A stretch of DNA of 64,000 nucleotides from Brevibacillus composti (GTDB lineage Bacteria; Bacillota; Bacilli; Brevibacillales; Brevibacillaceae). The stretch is from positions 3,025,501-3,089,500 of the forward strand of contig NZ_CP066308.1 in NCBI RefSeq assembly GCF_016406105.1, given 5' to 3'. The notes below the pieces were generated by a model. It did no database searches, was not told the DNA's origin, and saw only the letters and a list, made by a program, of their open reading frames with translations. Each line of letters begins with the position of its first letter. The stretch's first letter is position 1. Both the position numbers and the translations under genes were made by a program. This document shows, one piece after another, positions 48,642 to 58,065 of this stretch.

Positions 48642-48668
48642 AAAAAAAGCCCTGTTCGGGGCTTTTTT
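48642..48668. terminator. Bidirectional terminator between eamA and hemL
   Basis: GCCC/GGGC stem with A and T tracts on both flanks (48642-48648 and 48663-48668); serves both converging genes. Confidence 0.85.
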
Positions 48669-48682
48669 GCTTCGCATCCATA

Positions 48683-49969
48683 TTACTTCAGTTTTTTCAT
48701 CGCGTTGTAGCTGGCCGTAATCGTCCGTTCGATATCCTCTTCTGTGTGAGCGAGCGAGACGAACATGCCTTCGAATTGAGAAGGCGGAATCATGACGCCT
48801 TCTTCCAGGAGGTTGCGGAAATAGGCGGAGAACCGCTCCAGATCGGAGGTTTTCGCCGTCTCGTAGTCGATGACGGGGGTCTCGGTGAAGAACAGGCAGA
48901 CCATGGAGCCGACGCGGTTCAATGTGTGCGGAATGCCCAGCTTGCGCGCATTGTCCGCCAGCCCCTCGCCCAGGCGGGCCGAGAGTGCCTCCAGCCTTTC
49001 GTATGCGCCCGGCTGTCCCAACTGCTCAAGCGTGGTCATTCCGGCGGCCATCGCCAGCGGATTGCCCGAGAGTGTCCCCGCCTGGTAGATCGGACCCGCA
49101 GGTGCGATCTGCTGCATGATTTCCCGCTTTCCGCCGTACGCGCCTACGGGCAGACCGCCGCCGATCACTTTGCCCATCGTCGTCAGGTCAGGCGTGATGC
49201 CGTACAGTTCCTGCGCACCGCCGCGGGCCACACGGAAGCCCGTCATCACTTCATCAAAAATGAGCAAGGTGCCGTATTGCTTCGTGATCTCGCGCAGCGC
49301 TTCCAAGAAGCCTGGCTGCGGCGGGACGACCCCCATGTTGCCAGCGATCGGTTCCACGATGACTGCCGCCAGATCCGCTCCATAGTTTTCAAAGGCCAGC
49401 TTGACGCTGTCCAGATCGTTGTACGGCACTGTGATGGTGTTGACTGCCGTAGCTTCCGGCACGCCCGGGCTGTCAGGCAGACCCAGCGTCGCCACACCGG
49501 AGCCCGCTTTGATCAGCAAGCTGTCCGCATGGCCGTGGTAGCAGCCTTCGAACTTCATGATTTTGTTGCGCTTGGTGTAGCCGCGGGCGAGCCGAAGCGC
49601 GCTCATCGTCGCTTCTGTTCCCGAGTTGACCATCCGCACGACTTCGACAGAGGGAACGATCTCGCAGACCAGCTTGGCCATTTCCGTCTCCCGCTCCGTC
49701 GGGGCACCGAAGCTGGTGCCAAGCTGGGCCGTTTCCTGAATCGCGGCCAGCACCTTGGGGTGCGCATGGCCCAGAATCAGCGGGCCCCAGGAGCCGATGT
49801 AGTCGATATAGCTGTTGCCGTCCACATCCGTGATGCGGGAGCCTTCTCCGCGGGCGATGTACACCGGATTGCCGCCGACGCTCTTGAATGCCCGCACCGG
49901 GCTGTTTACGCCGCCCGGTATGTACTGCTGCGCTTCTTGAAACATGCGGGTCGATTGATCCATTTTCAT
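48683..49969 (-). CDS. hemL: Glutamate-1-semialdehyde 2,1-aminomutase
   Basis: PLP enzyme making 5-aminolevulinate from glutamate-1-semialdehyde. The start [20 protein letters not shown] and the Lys-bearing [18 protein letters not shown] are diagnostic. The start was set at ATG 49969 ([10 protein letters not shown]), with GAGGTG 9 bases upstream, 4 bases after the hemB stop; 428 residues. Last gene of hemAXCDBL and followed by a terminator. Confidence 0.96.
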   Translation of the reverse strand: MKMDQSTRMFQEAQQYIPGGVNSPVRAFKSVGGNPVYIARGEGSRITDVDGNSYIDYIGSWGPLILGHAHPKVLAAIQETAQLGTSFGAPTERETEMAKLVCEIVPSVEVVRMVNSGTEATMSALRLARGYTKRNKIMKFEGCYHGHADSLLIKAGSGVATLGLPDSPGVPEATAVNTITVPYNDLDSVKLAFENYGADLAAVIVEPIAGNMGVVPPQPGFLEALREITKQYGTLLIFDEVMTGFRVARGGAQELYGITPDLTTMGKVIGGGLPVGAYGGKREIMQQIAPAGPIYQAGTLSGNPLAMAAGMTTLEQLGQPGAYERLEALSARLGEGLADNARKLGIPHTLNRVGSMVCLFFTETPVIDYETAKTSDLERFSAYFRNLLEEGVMIPPSQFEGMFVSLAHTEEDIERTITASYNAMKKLK

Positions 49970-49973
49970 CGCT

Positions 49974-50951
49974 TTATTCACCTCGCAGCCATTTTGCCAC
50001 ATCTTTTGCGTGATAGGTAATGATCAGATCGGCACCTGCACGCTTGAAGCCGACCAGCGTTTCCATGACGATTCTCTCTTCGTCGATCCAGCCATTTGCC
50101 GCGGCCGCTTTGACCATCGAGTATTCGGCACTGACGTTGTATACCACCAGCGGCAAGTTGAAGTTTTCGCGCAGTCTGAGCACCATATCCATAAACGCCA
50201 GACCCGGTTTGACCATCAAAAAGTCGGCGCCTTCGGCCACGTCCGAGGCCGCTTCCCGCAGTCCCTCCCGCGCATTGGCCGGGTCCATCTGATACGTCTT
50301 GCGGTCGCCCGATTGCGGGGTGGAATGGGCCGCCTCGCGGAACGGTCCATAGAAAGAGGAGGCGTATTTGACTGCGTACGACATGATCGGAATATGCGCA
50401 AAGCCCGCTTCATCCAACCCCTGGCGAATCGCCGCTACGAAGCCGTCCATCATGTTGGAGGGAGCGATGATGTCAGCGCCCGCTTTCGCTTGCGAGACCG
50501 CCGCCGCCGCCAGCAGCTTCAGGGTTTCGTCGTTGTCCACCTGGCCCTCTTGCAAAACGCCGCAGTGGCCGTGGTCGGTGTACTGGCACAGACAGGTGTC
50601 GGCGATCACGATCATCTCCGGGTGGTCTGCCTTGATCTGGCGGATCGCCCGCTGGGTGATGGCCTCGTCATTATAGGCCTCGGAGCCGCAGTAATCCTTG
50701 TGCTCCGGAACGCCGAACATCAGGACCGACTGGATGCCCAGAGCCGCGATTTCCTCCATCTCTTCTTTCAGACGATCCAGAGAAAAGTGATATACGCCCG
50801 GCATGGACGGTATCTCTTCTTTGATATTCGTCCCTTCCACGACAAACAACGGATAAATCAGATCCTCCACGCGTACGTGGTTTTCGCGAACCAGGTTGCG
50901 CATCGCTGCACTGGAGCGCAACCGGCGATGACGGTCAAAAGTGCCGGCCAT
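49974..50951 (-). CDS. hemB: Delta-aminolevulinic acid dehydratase
   Basis: Condenses two ALA to porphobilinogen. 325 residues with the zinc-type cysteine cluster [15 protein letters not shown], active-site Lys in FLMVKPG and [20 protein letters not shown] 50951 overlaps the hemD end by 17 bases, with GGAGGGAAAGCAG before it. Confidence 0.97.
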   Translation of the reverse strand: MAGTFDRHRRLRSSAAMRNLVRENHVRVEDLIYPLFVVEGTNIKEEIPSMPGVYHFSLDRLKEEMEEIAALGIQSVLMFGVPEHKDYCGSEAYNDEAITQRAIRQIKADHPEMIVIADTCLCQYTDHGHCGVLQEGQVDNDETLKLLAAAAVSQAKAGADIIAPSNMMDGFVAAIRQGLDEAGFAHIPIMSYAVKYASSFYGPFREAAHSTPQSGDRKTYQMDPANAREGLREAASDVAEGADFLMVKPGLAFMDMVLRLRENFNLPLVVYNVSAEYSMVKAAAANGWIDEERIVMETLVGFKRAGADLIITYHAKDVAKWLRGE

Positions 50952-51756
50952 CTGCTTTCCCTCCCCAATAGATAATCAGTGCTTCCATCAAACCTTCTAC
51001 GGTATACTCCTCTGCCACGATGTCCGGATGCAGCCCGTGGGCTTTTGCCGTCTGCGCCGTAATCGGGCCGATGCAGGCGATGCGGACATTTCCCAGCAGC
51101 GCGGCTCCTCCATAGGGGGCCATCGCCTCCAGAAAATAAGAAACCGTGGAAGAGCTGGTAAACGCAATGACGTCGATCCTGCCCTGGCTAAGATACTCCG
51201 CTGCTTCCGGCGCCTGCTCGCCGTCGATGACGGTCTGGTACACATCCACCTCAGCGACCTCCATCCCCATGCGGCTAAGCTCCTCGGGGAGCAGCTTGCG
51301 GGCGATGTCGGCCCGAGGCAAAAGTACGCGCTCGCCCGGCTTCAGCTCCTCTTTTAAACTGACCAACATCCCCTCCGCGACGTAGTCGGATGGAATCAGA
51401 TCCACCTTCCAGCCGTGCTTGGTCAGCTCCGCCGCCGTCTTGGGTCCGACAGCTGCCAGACGGGCGGTCAGCCGCTCAAAAGGAACCTGTAGCGCTCTCA
51501 TCCGCTCCAGAAAAAAACGAACCCCGTTGACGCTGGTAAACATCACCCAATCGTAATCAGCCAACTGGAAGATGGCCTTATCCAAAGGACTGGTGTCACG
51601 CGGCGGCACCATTTTGATCAGGGGAAAGGCATACGCCTCTCCGCCGAGCGCCTCCAGCTGCGTAATCAGCTCTCCCGCCTGCTGCCGCGAGCGGGTCACC
51701 ATCATGCGTATGCCCGCTAGCGGCTTCACATGCGCCCCTTCTTCCGGGTGAATCAT
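50935..51756 (-). CDS. hemD: Uroporphyrinogen III synthase
   Basis: Closes and inverts ring D of hydroxymethylbilane. A 273-residue two-domain protein: [31 protein letters not shown] at the start and the family [19 protein letters not shown] and [19 protein letters not shown]. Its ATG overlaps the hemC stop as ATGA, so translation is coupled. Sequence conservation of HemD is low; context supports the call. Confidence 0.93.
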   Translation of the reverse strand: MIHPEEGAHVKPLAGIRMMVTRSRQQAGELITQLEALGGEAYAFPLIKMVPPRDTSPLDKAIFQLADYDWVMFTSVNGVRFFLERMRALQVPFERLTARLAAVGPKTAAELTKHGWKVDLIPSDYVAEGMLVSLKEELKPGERVLLPRADIARKLLPEELSRMGMEVAEVDVYQTVIDGEQAPEAAEYLSQGRIDVIAFTSSSTVSYFLEAMAPYGGAALLGNVRIACIGPITAQTAKAHGLHPDIVAEEYTVEGLMEALIIYWGGKADGRHF

Positions 51757-52697
51757 GCTTGATTCTCCTTTTTCACGCGCTCCAGCACCTCTGCGGCCCC
51801 TTCTTCCGCCAAGACATCGGCCACTTGCAGTCCAAGCGCTGCGGGATCAGTTCCCTGTGCCGTCTTCTTGAATACCTGCGTGCCGTCCGGCGTCGCCACC
51901 ATCCCGGTCAAGGTAATCAGGGTACCCTCTCCGTCCTCTCCTTCGGCTACGGTCGCGTAAGCGCCGATCGGCACCTGGCAGCCGCCCTCCAGCCGATGCA
52001 GGAAGCTGCGCTCCGCCGTTACGGCGAGCCGCGTCGGCAGGTGATCAAATTTACGCAAGAGATTCAAGGTTTCTTCATCGTCAGCCCGGCATTCGATCGC
52101 CAGAGCCCCTTGTCCCACTGCTGGCAAGCTGATGTCGATGGGCAGGAACTGGCTGATCGTCCCGTCCCAATTGACCCGCTCCAAGCCGGCTGCAGCCAGT
52201 ACAATCGCGTCAAAATTGCCTTCGTTCAGCTTGCGGATGCGCGTGTCAATATTGCCGCGAATCGACTCGATGCGCAGGTCGGGACGATAGGCCAAAAGCT
52301 GTGCCGAACGGCGCAAGCTGCTGGTCCCGATCAAGGCACCCTGCGGCAGCTCATCCAGCGTTTTGCCTTCTTTGGAAAGAAGCACATCGCGCGGGTCCAC
52401 TCGCTTCGGGATCGCCCCGATGACCAGGCCCTCCGGCAATTCCGCCGGCATATCCTTCAGGCTGTGTACGGCAAAGTCAGTCTCGCCGTCCAGCAAGGAT
52501 TGCTCGATTTCTTTGACAAACAGTCCTTTGCCGCCCACTTTCGAGAGCGTCACATCGAGGATGCGGTCTCCTTTGGTCACGATCTCATGCCGTTCAAAAG
52601 TTGCCTCGCGATCCAGTTGCTTCAGTTGATCGATGACCCAATTCGTCTGGGTCAGCGCCAGCATGCTGCGGCGTGTCCCTACCTTCCAGTTACCCAT
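51753..52697 (-). CDS. hemC: Porphobilinogen deaminase
   Basis: Polymerises four porphobilinogens on a dipyrromethane cofactor. Start [48 protein letters not shown], and the cofactor Cys in [13 protein letters not shown]. 314 residues. ATG 52697 has GGAGG 5 bases upstream; 25 bases after hemX. Confidence 0.97.
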   Translation of the reverse strand: MGNWKVGTRRSMLALTQTNWVIDQLKQLDREATFERHEIVTKGDRILDVTLSKVGGKGLFVKEIEQSLLDGETDFAVHSLKDMPAELPEGLVIGAIPKRVDPRDVLLSKEGKTLDELPQGALIGTSSLRRSAQLLAYRPDLRIESIRGNIDTRIRKLNEGNFDAIVLAAAGLERVNWDGTISQFLPIDISLPAVGQGALAIECRADDEETLNLLRKFDHLPTRLAVTAERSFLHRLEGGCQVPIGAYATVAEGEDGEGTLITLTGMVATPDGTQVFKKTAQGTDPAALGLQVADVLAEEGAAEVLERVKKENQA

Positions 52698-52722
52698 GGT
52701 AGCCTCCTAACAAAGCTGTCGG

Positions 52723-53541
52723 TTACAGCCAATTGTGAAATTTTGAAACATCTGTCGCCAAGAAGTTGATCAGCACAAGCGCAAATCCGGCCAGATTCAG
52801 AAGAGCCAGGCTTCGCAGCTGCCAGGTGTCGCTAAAGCGCTTATAGAGCCAGAAGGAATACGTAAGCAGCACGCCAATCGACAACAGCACTTTTGCGTCC
52901 AGCCAGAACTTTTCGGGCAAAACCAGCTTTCCCCAGATAATCCCTACCAGTATCGCCAACAGCAGCATCGGAACCCCCATCATGTTCATCCGGTATGCGT
53001 ACGATTCCAGCCGGTCCAGGCTGGGCAGCCGCCGGAGCATGGGTGTCCAGCGCTTGGCTTTGAGCATGTGGTGCTGCACGAGGTACATCGCGGAAAAGAT
53101 CATCGAGAGCGAAAAAGCGCCGTAGCTGAACATGGCCAGGGTGATGTGAACGAGCAACAGCTCCGAGGTGAGCGGGCCCGATACGACGTGCAGGGGCGTC
53201 TCCGGCAAAAACATGGAGAGCACCAGCACGATGAAACCGATCACATTCGTAAAAAACACCAATAGGTCGATGCGAAAAACATAGTTGATGACCAAGGACA
53301 GCGTCACCAAAACCCATGAATAGAAAAACAGCGTCTCAAACAGCGTGACCACGGGAAAGTAGTTTTTGGCCACCAGCTGCGACACAAAAAATACGGTTTG
53401 CAAGGCCCAAACGACAGCAAGCAACCCGAAAGCCAGTCGATTGACTTTCCGGTTGCTTTGCAAGAAGTCGTTAAAATAGAAGAGAACACTTGCAGCGTAG
53501 AGAAAGATCGTCAAATCATAGATCCATCTCACATCGGCCAT
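52723..53541 (-). CDS. hemX: HemX, CcsA-like membrane protein
   Basis: A 272-residue membrane protein with about eight helices, related to the CcsA/ResC cytochrome c assembly family (LLVHITLAMFSYGAFSLSMIFSAMYL). In B. subtilis HemX lowers HemA level. Position between hemA and hemC is the same here. ATG 53541 has GAGAGGAG upstream. Confidence 0.93.
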   Translation of the reverse strand: MADVRWIYDLTIFLYAASVLFYFNDFLQSNRKVNRLAFGLLAVVWALQTVFFVSQLVAKNYFPVVTLFETLFFYSWVLVTLSLVINYVFRIDLLVFFTNVIGFIVLVLSMFLPETPLHVVSGPLTSELLLVHITLAMFSYGAFSLSMIFSAMYLVQHHMLKAKRWTPMLRRLPSLDRLESYAYRMNMMGVPMLLLAILVGIIWGKLVLPEKFWLDAKVLLSIGVLLTYSFWLYKRFSDTWQLRSLALLNLAGFALVLINFLATDVSKFHNWL

Positions 53542-53571
53542 GTACTCTCTCCTCTCTTTCTCTATCGGTAT

Positions 53572-54933
53572 CTACTTGGGGACGCGAGACGCCATGACCT
53601 GCTCGCGAAGGGAGGATTGTTTTGCCTTTTCCTTTTCCCAATTCGCTTCCCGCTCCGTCCGATCCAGAATCTCTTCGAGTGCGAAAATCGTGGAGAACAT
53701 GTCCAACACGTCGGAAGCATCCTGCTTGGCAGCCATTTCTTTTAGGCGAACGACCGGATCATGCAATAATTGATTGATCATGCCTTTGGTCGTTTTGCGG
53801 ATGATATGCCGTTCTTTTTCGGTTAGATGCTGCAGCTTGTTTTCGATCTTGCGCATGCCCTCGCTGTGAATGTCGAGCGCTTTTTCCCGCAGGGCCGCGA
53901 TCAGCGGCGCGACGCCAAGCGTCTGGTACCAGGTCGTGAATGCGACGATCTCTTCGGCAATCATGACTTCCAAGCGCTCAGCCTCTCGGGAGCGCTCCTC
54001 GAGATTGCTGGCGACGATTCCTTCCAGATCGTCAATATCGTAAAGATAGACGTTTTCAAGATCGTGCAGGCTTGGATCCAGATCGCGCGGCACCGCGATA
54101 TCGATCATGAACAGCGGACGGTGCCTGCGCTGCTTCATGATCGGCAGAAGCTGCTCCTTGGTGATCACATAGCCCGCAGCCCCGGTGGAGCTGATGACGA
54201 TGTCTGCGGTGAGCAGCGCCTGGGAGAGCTGCTCCATCGTACAGGCGTCCCCCTGGAACTTCTCTGCGAGCAGCTGTGCCCGCTCCAGTGTCCTGTTGGC
54301 CACGCGAACATGACCCGAACCGTTGGCATGCAGATGCTTTGCCGTCAGTTCGCTCATTTTTCCGGCCCCGACGATCAGCACCTCTTTGCCGGCGAATGAA
54401 CCGAAGATTTTCTTGCCCAGTTCGATCGCCGCGTAGCTCACCGACACGGCATTTTGTCCGATCGCTGTCTCCGTATGCGCCCGCTTGGCGAAGGTGATCG
54501 CCTGCTTGAACAGCATGTTGAAGACTGTTCCCGTCGCTTTTTGCTGCTGCGCCAGCGTAAATGCATCCCGGACCTGGCCGAGAATCTGCGTCTCGCCCAT
54601 GACCATCGAATCCATCCCGCAGGAGACGCGGAACAGATGCTCAATCGCCTGTTCGTTTCCTTTTATATATAAATGCTCTTTAAAGGCTTCCTTGCTCACG
54701 CCAAACCACTCCGCCAAGAAACGGAGAGTGTAATCCCGTCCGACGTTCAGCTGATCGCAGACTACGTAGACTTCGGTCCGGTTACAGGTGCCGAGAATCA
54801 CGCATTCTGCAATGCTCTTCGTCTGGGAGAGTAGATAAAGAGCCCGCGTCGTCCCGTCATCGCTGAAAGTAAACTTCTCGCGTATTTCGACAGGTGCCGT
54901 TTTGTAGTTAAGACCCAGTACAAGGATATCCAT
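53572..54933 (-). CDS. hemA: Glutamyl-tRNA reductase
   Basis: NADPH-dependent first enzyme of the C5 heme pathway. The catalytic Cys is in ILGTCNRTEVYV; other motifs are CGMDSMVMGETQILGQV, the Rossmann GAGKMSELTAKHL and the C-terminal dimerisation helix (KLQHLTEKERHIIRKTTKG). The start was set at ATG 54933 (MDILVLGLNYKTAP) after a G-rich Shine-Dalgarno; the frame is open 50 codons further but that part covers the promoter. 453 residues. First gene of hemAXCDBL. Confidence 0.96.
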   Translation of the reverse strand: MDILVLGLNYKTAPVEIREKFTFSDDGTTRALYLLSQTKSIAECVILGTCNRTEVYVVCDQLNVGRDYTLRFLAEWFGVSKEAFKEHLYIKGNEQAIEHLFRVSCGMDSMVMGETQILGQVRDAFTLAQQQKATGTVFNMLFKQAITFAKRAHTETAIGQNAVSVSYAAIELGKKIFGSFAGKEVLIVGAGKMSELTAKHLHANGSGHVRVANRTLERAQLLAEKFQGDACTMEQLSQALLTADIVISSTGAAGYVITKEQLLPIMKQRRHRPLFMIDIAVPRDLDPSLHDLENVYLYDIDDLEGIVASNLEERSREAERLEVMIAEEIVAFTTWYQTLGVAPLIAALREKALDIHSEGMRKIENKLQHLTEKERHIIRKTTKGMINQLLHDPVVRLKEMAAKQDASDVLDMFSTIFALEEILDRTEREANWEKEKAKQSSLREQVMASRVPK

Positions 54934-54985
54934 AACGTCCCCCCGGTAATACAATGCCAGCCGGCTCTGTGTAAAATTCACTCTC

Positions 54986-55014
54986 ATTATATCATTATGT
55001 CCGAAAGGGGTCAG
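54986..55014 (-). promoter_or_regulatory. Promoter of hemAXCDBL
   Basis: Minus strand: -35 CTGACC (55014-55009), 17-base spacer, consensus -10 TATAAT (54991-54986), about 50 bases before hemA. ATAATGAT is followed by ATAATGA as a short direct repeat over the -10. Confidence 0.75.
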
Positions 55015-55095
55015 ACGTAATTGTGAAAAGTTTATTAACGGATGACACTTTTGCGAGAGTAGACGCGAGAATGGCCGGGACATGCCTCTGATCTG

Positions 55096-56712
55096 TCAGA
55101 TGCGGAAGCGAGTGGTGATCCGCTCCAGCGCGTCTGTTTTGGCGGCCAGCTCTTCGGCCACTCCGGCCAGAAGATGGACGCCCTCTGTCTGCGTCTCGAC
55201 CGCACAGGCGGCTTCGGTCACACTGGCGGCAAACTCCTCGGCGATCGCCTCCACATCCTGCAGGGTTTGGCTAATCTCTTGGCAGTGGCGGACCAACAGT
55301 TCGGCCAGCTCCGCATTTTCCAGCGACATGCTTTTGTTCTGATCAACCACGACCTGCAGATGGCGAATCGCTTCCCCTGCTTCCTGAACGTATCGCGTAG
55401 AGGTCTTGAGCTCGCCCAGTTGACTGTCCACCTCATTTGCGCAGGCTACCACGTCTTGCTGCACGGCTCCCGTCACAGCCAAGATATTCTCCGCGAACCT
55501 GCCCGTCTCCTCCGCGAGGTGCCTGATTTCGCCGGCTACGACGGAAAACCCTCGGCCATGCTCACCCGCGCGGGCCGCCTCGATCGAGGCATTGAGCGCG
55601 AGCGTATTGGTCTGCCGGGCGATTTTGGTGATCGCCGACACCTGTTGGCTGATCTCCTCCATCTTGGCCGTCAGCAGCCGAATCGCCTCGGCCGATTTGG
55701 CCATGCCAGCCTCTGCCTGGCTGACCTGCCGGGAGGCCGCATCGACGGAGGCCGTCCCCCGCTCCGTCGTCTGGGCGGCGCTGTCACTCATCTCTCTCGC
55801 CCGCTGCAGGGCCGCTTTCATCCCCTCCAGCATGACCGTCATGTCGGACAAGCGCTGTACCGCTTTGGACAGTGCCTGCCCCTGCTGCTGACTGCCGCGT
55901 TGAAAGGCGCCCATCATTCCGCCGAGCTCGTCAAAGGTATCCGCCAAGTCTTTGGACTGGACTGCCTGCTTCCGGCTGATTTCGCCCGTCACTTGTGACG
56001 TGGCGGCGATCTCTTTGACGATATGCTGCAGACCCAAGGCCATTTTATTCATTTCCAGGCCCATCTGATGGAATTCGTTTCGCGCTGACGTGCTGACCAT
56101 CTTCGTCAGATCGCCAGCCGAAACCGCCCGGGTCACCTCGCGCCACTCGCGGAACGTCATACGCATCGCCCGGTGGATGAAGAACCCCCCGGTCATCCCG
56201 ACGAACAGCGAGACGCCCGCCCATGTGAGCATCACTTGCCACGGAAGGTCCATCACATACCCCGTGATCAGCCCGCAGACAGACGGCACCGTGCTGAGAC
56301 CGAACAGAACCGGGCCGAGAAATGGCCGGTGCAGAATCGTACCCATCCGCAGGACGTAACGCTTCCCCTGGCAATTGCCGATCGGCACAGCCGTGTCCAG
56401 CAGCCACTCGCCCGTATCCCGGAGGTACAACTGAGACAATGCCTCTTTTGCAGCCGCTGCCCTTTTCCCCACTTCATCTAAAAAGATCATTCCCTCTCTG
56501 AGGCGATTGGTATGAATGTGGCTATATCCGGTTTCATCCACGATGACAAAATACTCCCGGTGGCTCAGATGCTCGTCGAACAGCTGACGAACGGTTTCGC
56601 GGACCTCATCCAGATGACTCTTACCCAGCAGTTCGGCAACCTGTTCGGCCATTATTTTCGCTTTTCTCTCGGCTCGTCTTGTTTTGCTTGTACCCGGCAG
56701 CTTTTGCTTCAT
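55096..56712 (-). CDS. Methyl-accepting chemotaxis protein
   Basis: A 538-residue chemoreceptor. The N-terminal part (about 40-130) resembles a small PAS-like sensor (REYFVIVDETGYSHIHTNRLREG). Two adjacent membrane helices (about 133-180) and a HAMP-like segment come next, then the signalling domain with the hairpin tip IARQTNTLALNASIEAARAGEHGRGFSVVAGEIRHLAE. Because the sensor precedes the helices, sensing is probably cytoplasmic. ATG 56712 has GGGGGA 7 bases upstream. Located just upstream of the hemA promoter with no shared role evident. Confidence 0.92.
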   Translation of the reverse strand: MKQKLPGTSKTRRAERKAKIMAEQVAELLGKSHLDEVRETVRQLFDEHLSHREYFVIVDETGYSHIHTNRLREGMIFLDEVGKRAAAAKEALSQLYLRDTGEWLLDTAVPIGNCQGKRYVLRMGTILHRPFLGPVLFGLSTVPSVCGLITGYVMDLPWQVMLTWAGVSLFVGMTGGFFIHRAMRMTFREWREVTRAVSAGDLTKMVSTSARNEFHQMGLEMNKMALGLQHIVKEIAATSQVTGEISRKQAVQSKDLADTFDELGGMMGAFQRGSQQQGQALSKAVQRLSDMTVMLEGMKAALQRAREMSDSAAQTTERGTASVDAASRQVSQAEAGMAKSAEAIRLLTAKMEEISQQVSAITKIARQTNTLALNASIEAARAGEHGRGFSVVAGEIRHLAEETGRFAENILAVTGAVQQDVVACANEVDSQLGELKTSTRYVQEAGEAIRHLQVVVDQNKSMSLENAELAELLVRHCQEISQTLQDVEAIAEEFAASVTEAACAVETQTEGVHLLAGVAEELAAKTDALERITTRFRI

Positions 56713-56933
56713 CAATGCGTCCCCCTTTTTCTCATATACTGGGCAATATTTCCTCTGATAGGAAGTAGTTTTCTATATTTTCCGACATTTCTTTCCAAAA
56801 GCCAAGCCCCCTCCGCTTTTCTCCTCTTTTCCTGCGTTTTATCTTGCTTTCATCGCCTGTTTCTCGTATCATGCTTGCATGATCATCTGAACGTTGGAAA
56901 TAGTCTGATGACGTTGGAGGGAGAGAAGACATT

Positions 56934-57875
56934 TTGAAAAAGCAGTGGATGGCAGATACAACGCTGTTTTTGATCGCTTTTATTTGGGGTGCTACGTTCC
57001 TCGTCGTGCAACAGGCGATCAATGAACTTCCGCCGAACGCCTTTAATGCCGTTCGCTTTTCCATCGCCGCACTGTTCCTGCTTGCGATCCAACTGCTGTT
57101 TTATCGCCAGCAATGGCGCGAGTGGAGCGCCCCTCTGCTGAAGGCAGGCTGTCTGATTGGCTTCTGGCTTTGTCTGGGGTACGGGCTGCAGACGGTCGGC
57201 CTGATGTATACCACCCCTTCCAAAGCGGGGTTTATCACCGGTCTGTCCGTGGTGCTCGTGCCGCTCTTTTCGTTTCTGATCCTGCGGGATCGGGTAAAGC
57301 CCTCGGCCATTGTCGGGGTCATCCTGGCCGCTGTCGGCCTGTACCTGCTCACGCTGAACCAGACGCTGGGGTTCAACATCGGAGATATCATGGTATTTGG
57401 CTGCGCGATTTGCTTTGCGATGCAAATCGTCATTACCGGCAAATACTCGCCGATTTTTCCCGCCCTGCCGCTGGCGATCGTGCAGCTGGGGACGGTAGCC
57501 GTGATGAGCTGGGCCTATGCGATCCTGTTTGAAGACTGGCGGCGTGCCCTGGATCCGCAGGTCCTGCTCATCCCGGAGGTCGCCCGCGGTCTCGTGATCA
57601 CCTCCATTTTTGCCACAGCGCTGGCGTTCCTGGCCCAGACGGCCCTGCAAAAGCAGACGACGACGACCCGCGTCGCCTTAATCTTTGCGCTGGAGCCCGT
57701 CTTTGCCGCCGTCACCTCGTACCTCTGGATTCATGAAATCTTGACGGGGCGGCAGATATTCGGCGGATTCCTGATCTTCTTCGGGATGATTATGGCGGAG
57801 ATGCCGATTGCCGAGTGGGTGAAGCTGTGGATGGCGAAGAAGCAGGCGCAGCGGGAACGAAAAGATTCGACGTAA
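56934..57875 (+). CDS. EamA/DMT family transporter
   Basis: A 313-residue protein with ten hydrophobic helices in two EamA repeats; start LIAFIWGATFLVVQQAINELPP and second-half signature TTTTRVALIFALEPVFAAVTSYLW. The start codon is TTG 56934 (TTGAAAAAG) behind a GGAGGGAGAG site. Substrate unknown. Followed by a tandem repeat and a shared terminator. Confidence 0.9.
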   Translation: MKKQWMADTTLFLIAFIWGATFLVVQQAINELPPNAFNAVRFSIAALFLLAIQLLFYRQQWREWSAPLLKAGCLIGFWLCLGYGLQTVGLMYTTPSKAGFITGLSVVLVPLFSFLILRDRVKPSAIVGVILAAVGLYLLTLNQTLGFNIGDIMVFGCAICFAMQIVITGKYSPIFPALPLAIVQLGTVAVMSWAYAILFEDWRRALDPQVLLIPEVARGLVITSIFATALAFLAQTALQKQTTTTRVALIFALEPVFAAVTSYLWIHEILTGRQIFGGFLIFFGMIMAEMPIAEWVKLWMAKKQAQRERKDST

Positions 57876-57913
57876 AGCGAAAGGATTGCCCGCAAAAGCG
57901 GTTGCCATAGAAA

Positions 57914-57995
57914 CCGACGGTCACTGAAATGCGGCGGTCACGGAATTGCGGCAGTCACGGAATTGCGGCAGTCACGGAATTGCGGCAGTCACGGA
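57914..57995. repeat. 17-bp tandem repeat, about five copies
   Basis: Unit GCGGCAGTCACGGAATT: exact at 57948-57964 and 57965-57981, one mismatch at 57931-57947, partial at 57982-57995, and a degenerate copy (13 of 17) at 57914-57930. It lies between the eamA stop and the terminator. The unit length is not a multiple of three and no gene needs the region. Confidence 0.95.
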
Positions 57996-58035
57996 AAAAG
58001 GAGCATGCCTCTGTCACGAGAGCATGCTCCTTTTT
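57995..58035. terminator. Bidirectional terminator between eamA and the GH84 gene
   Basis: Perfect 14-base stem AAAAAGGAGCATGC (57995-58008) with GCATGCTCCTTTTT (58022-58035), loop of 13. Confidence 0.92.
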
Positions 58036-58065
58036 CGATGCCAAGCGCTTGGCATACGGGATTTG

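Noticed and set aside
54980-55015. PerR or Fur box at the hemA promoter
   Set aside because: ATAATGATATAATGA is AT-rich but forms a direct repeat rather than the inverted TTATAATnATTATAA pattern.
57914-57995. Possible CRISPR array
   Set aside because: The 17-bp units are directly abutting with no spacers, and no cas gene is nearby.
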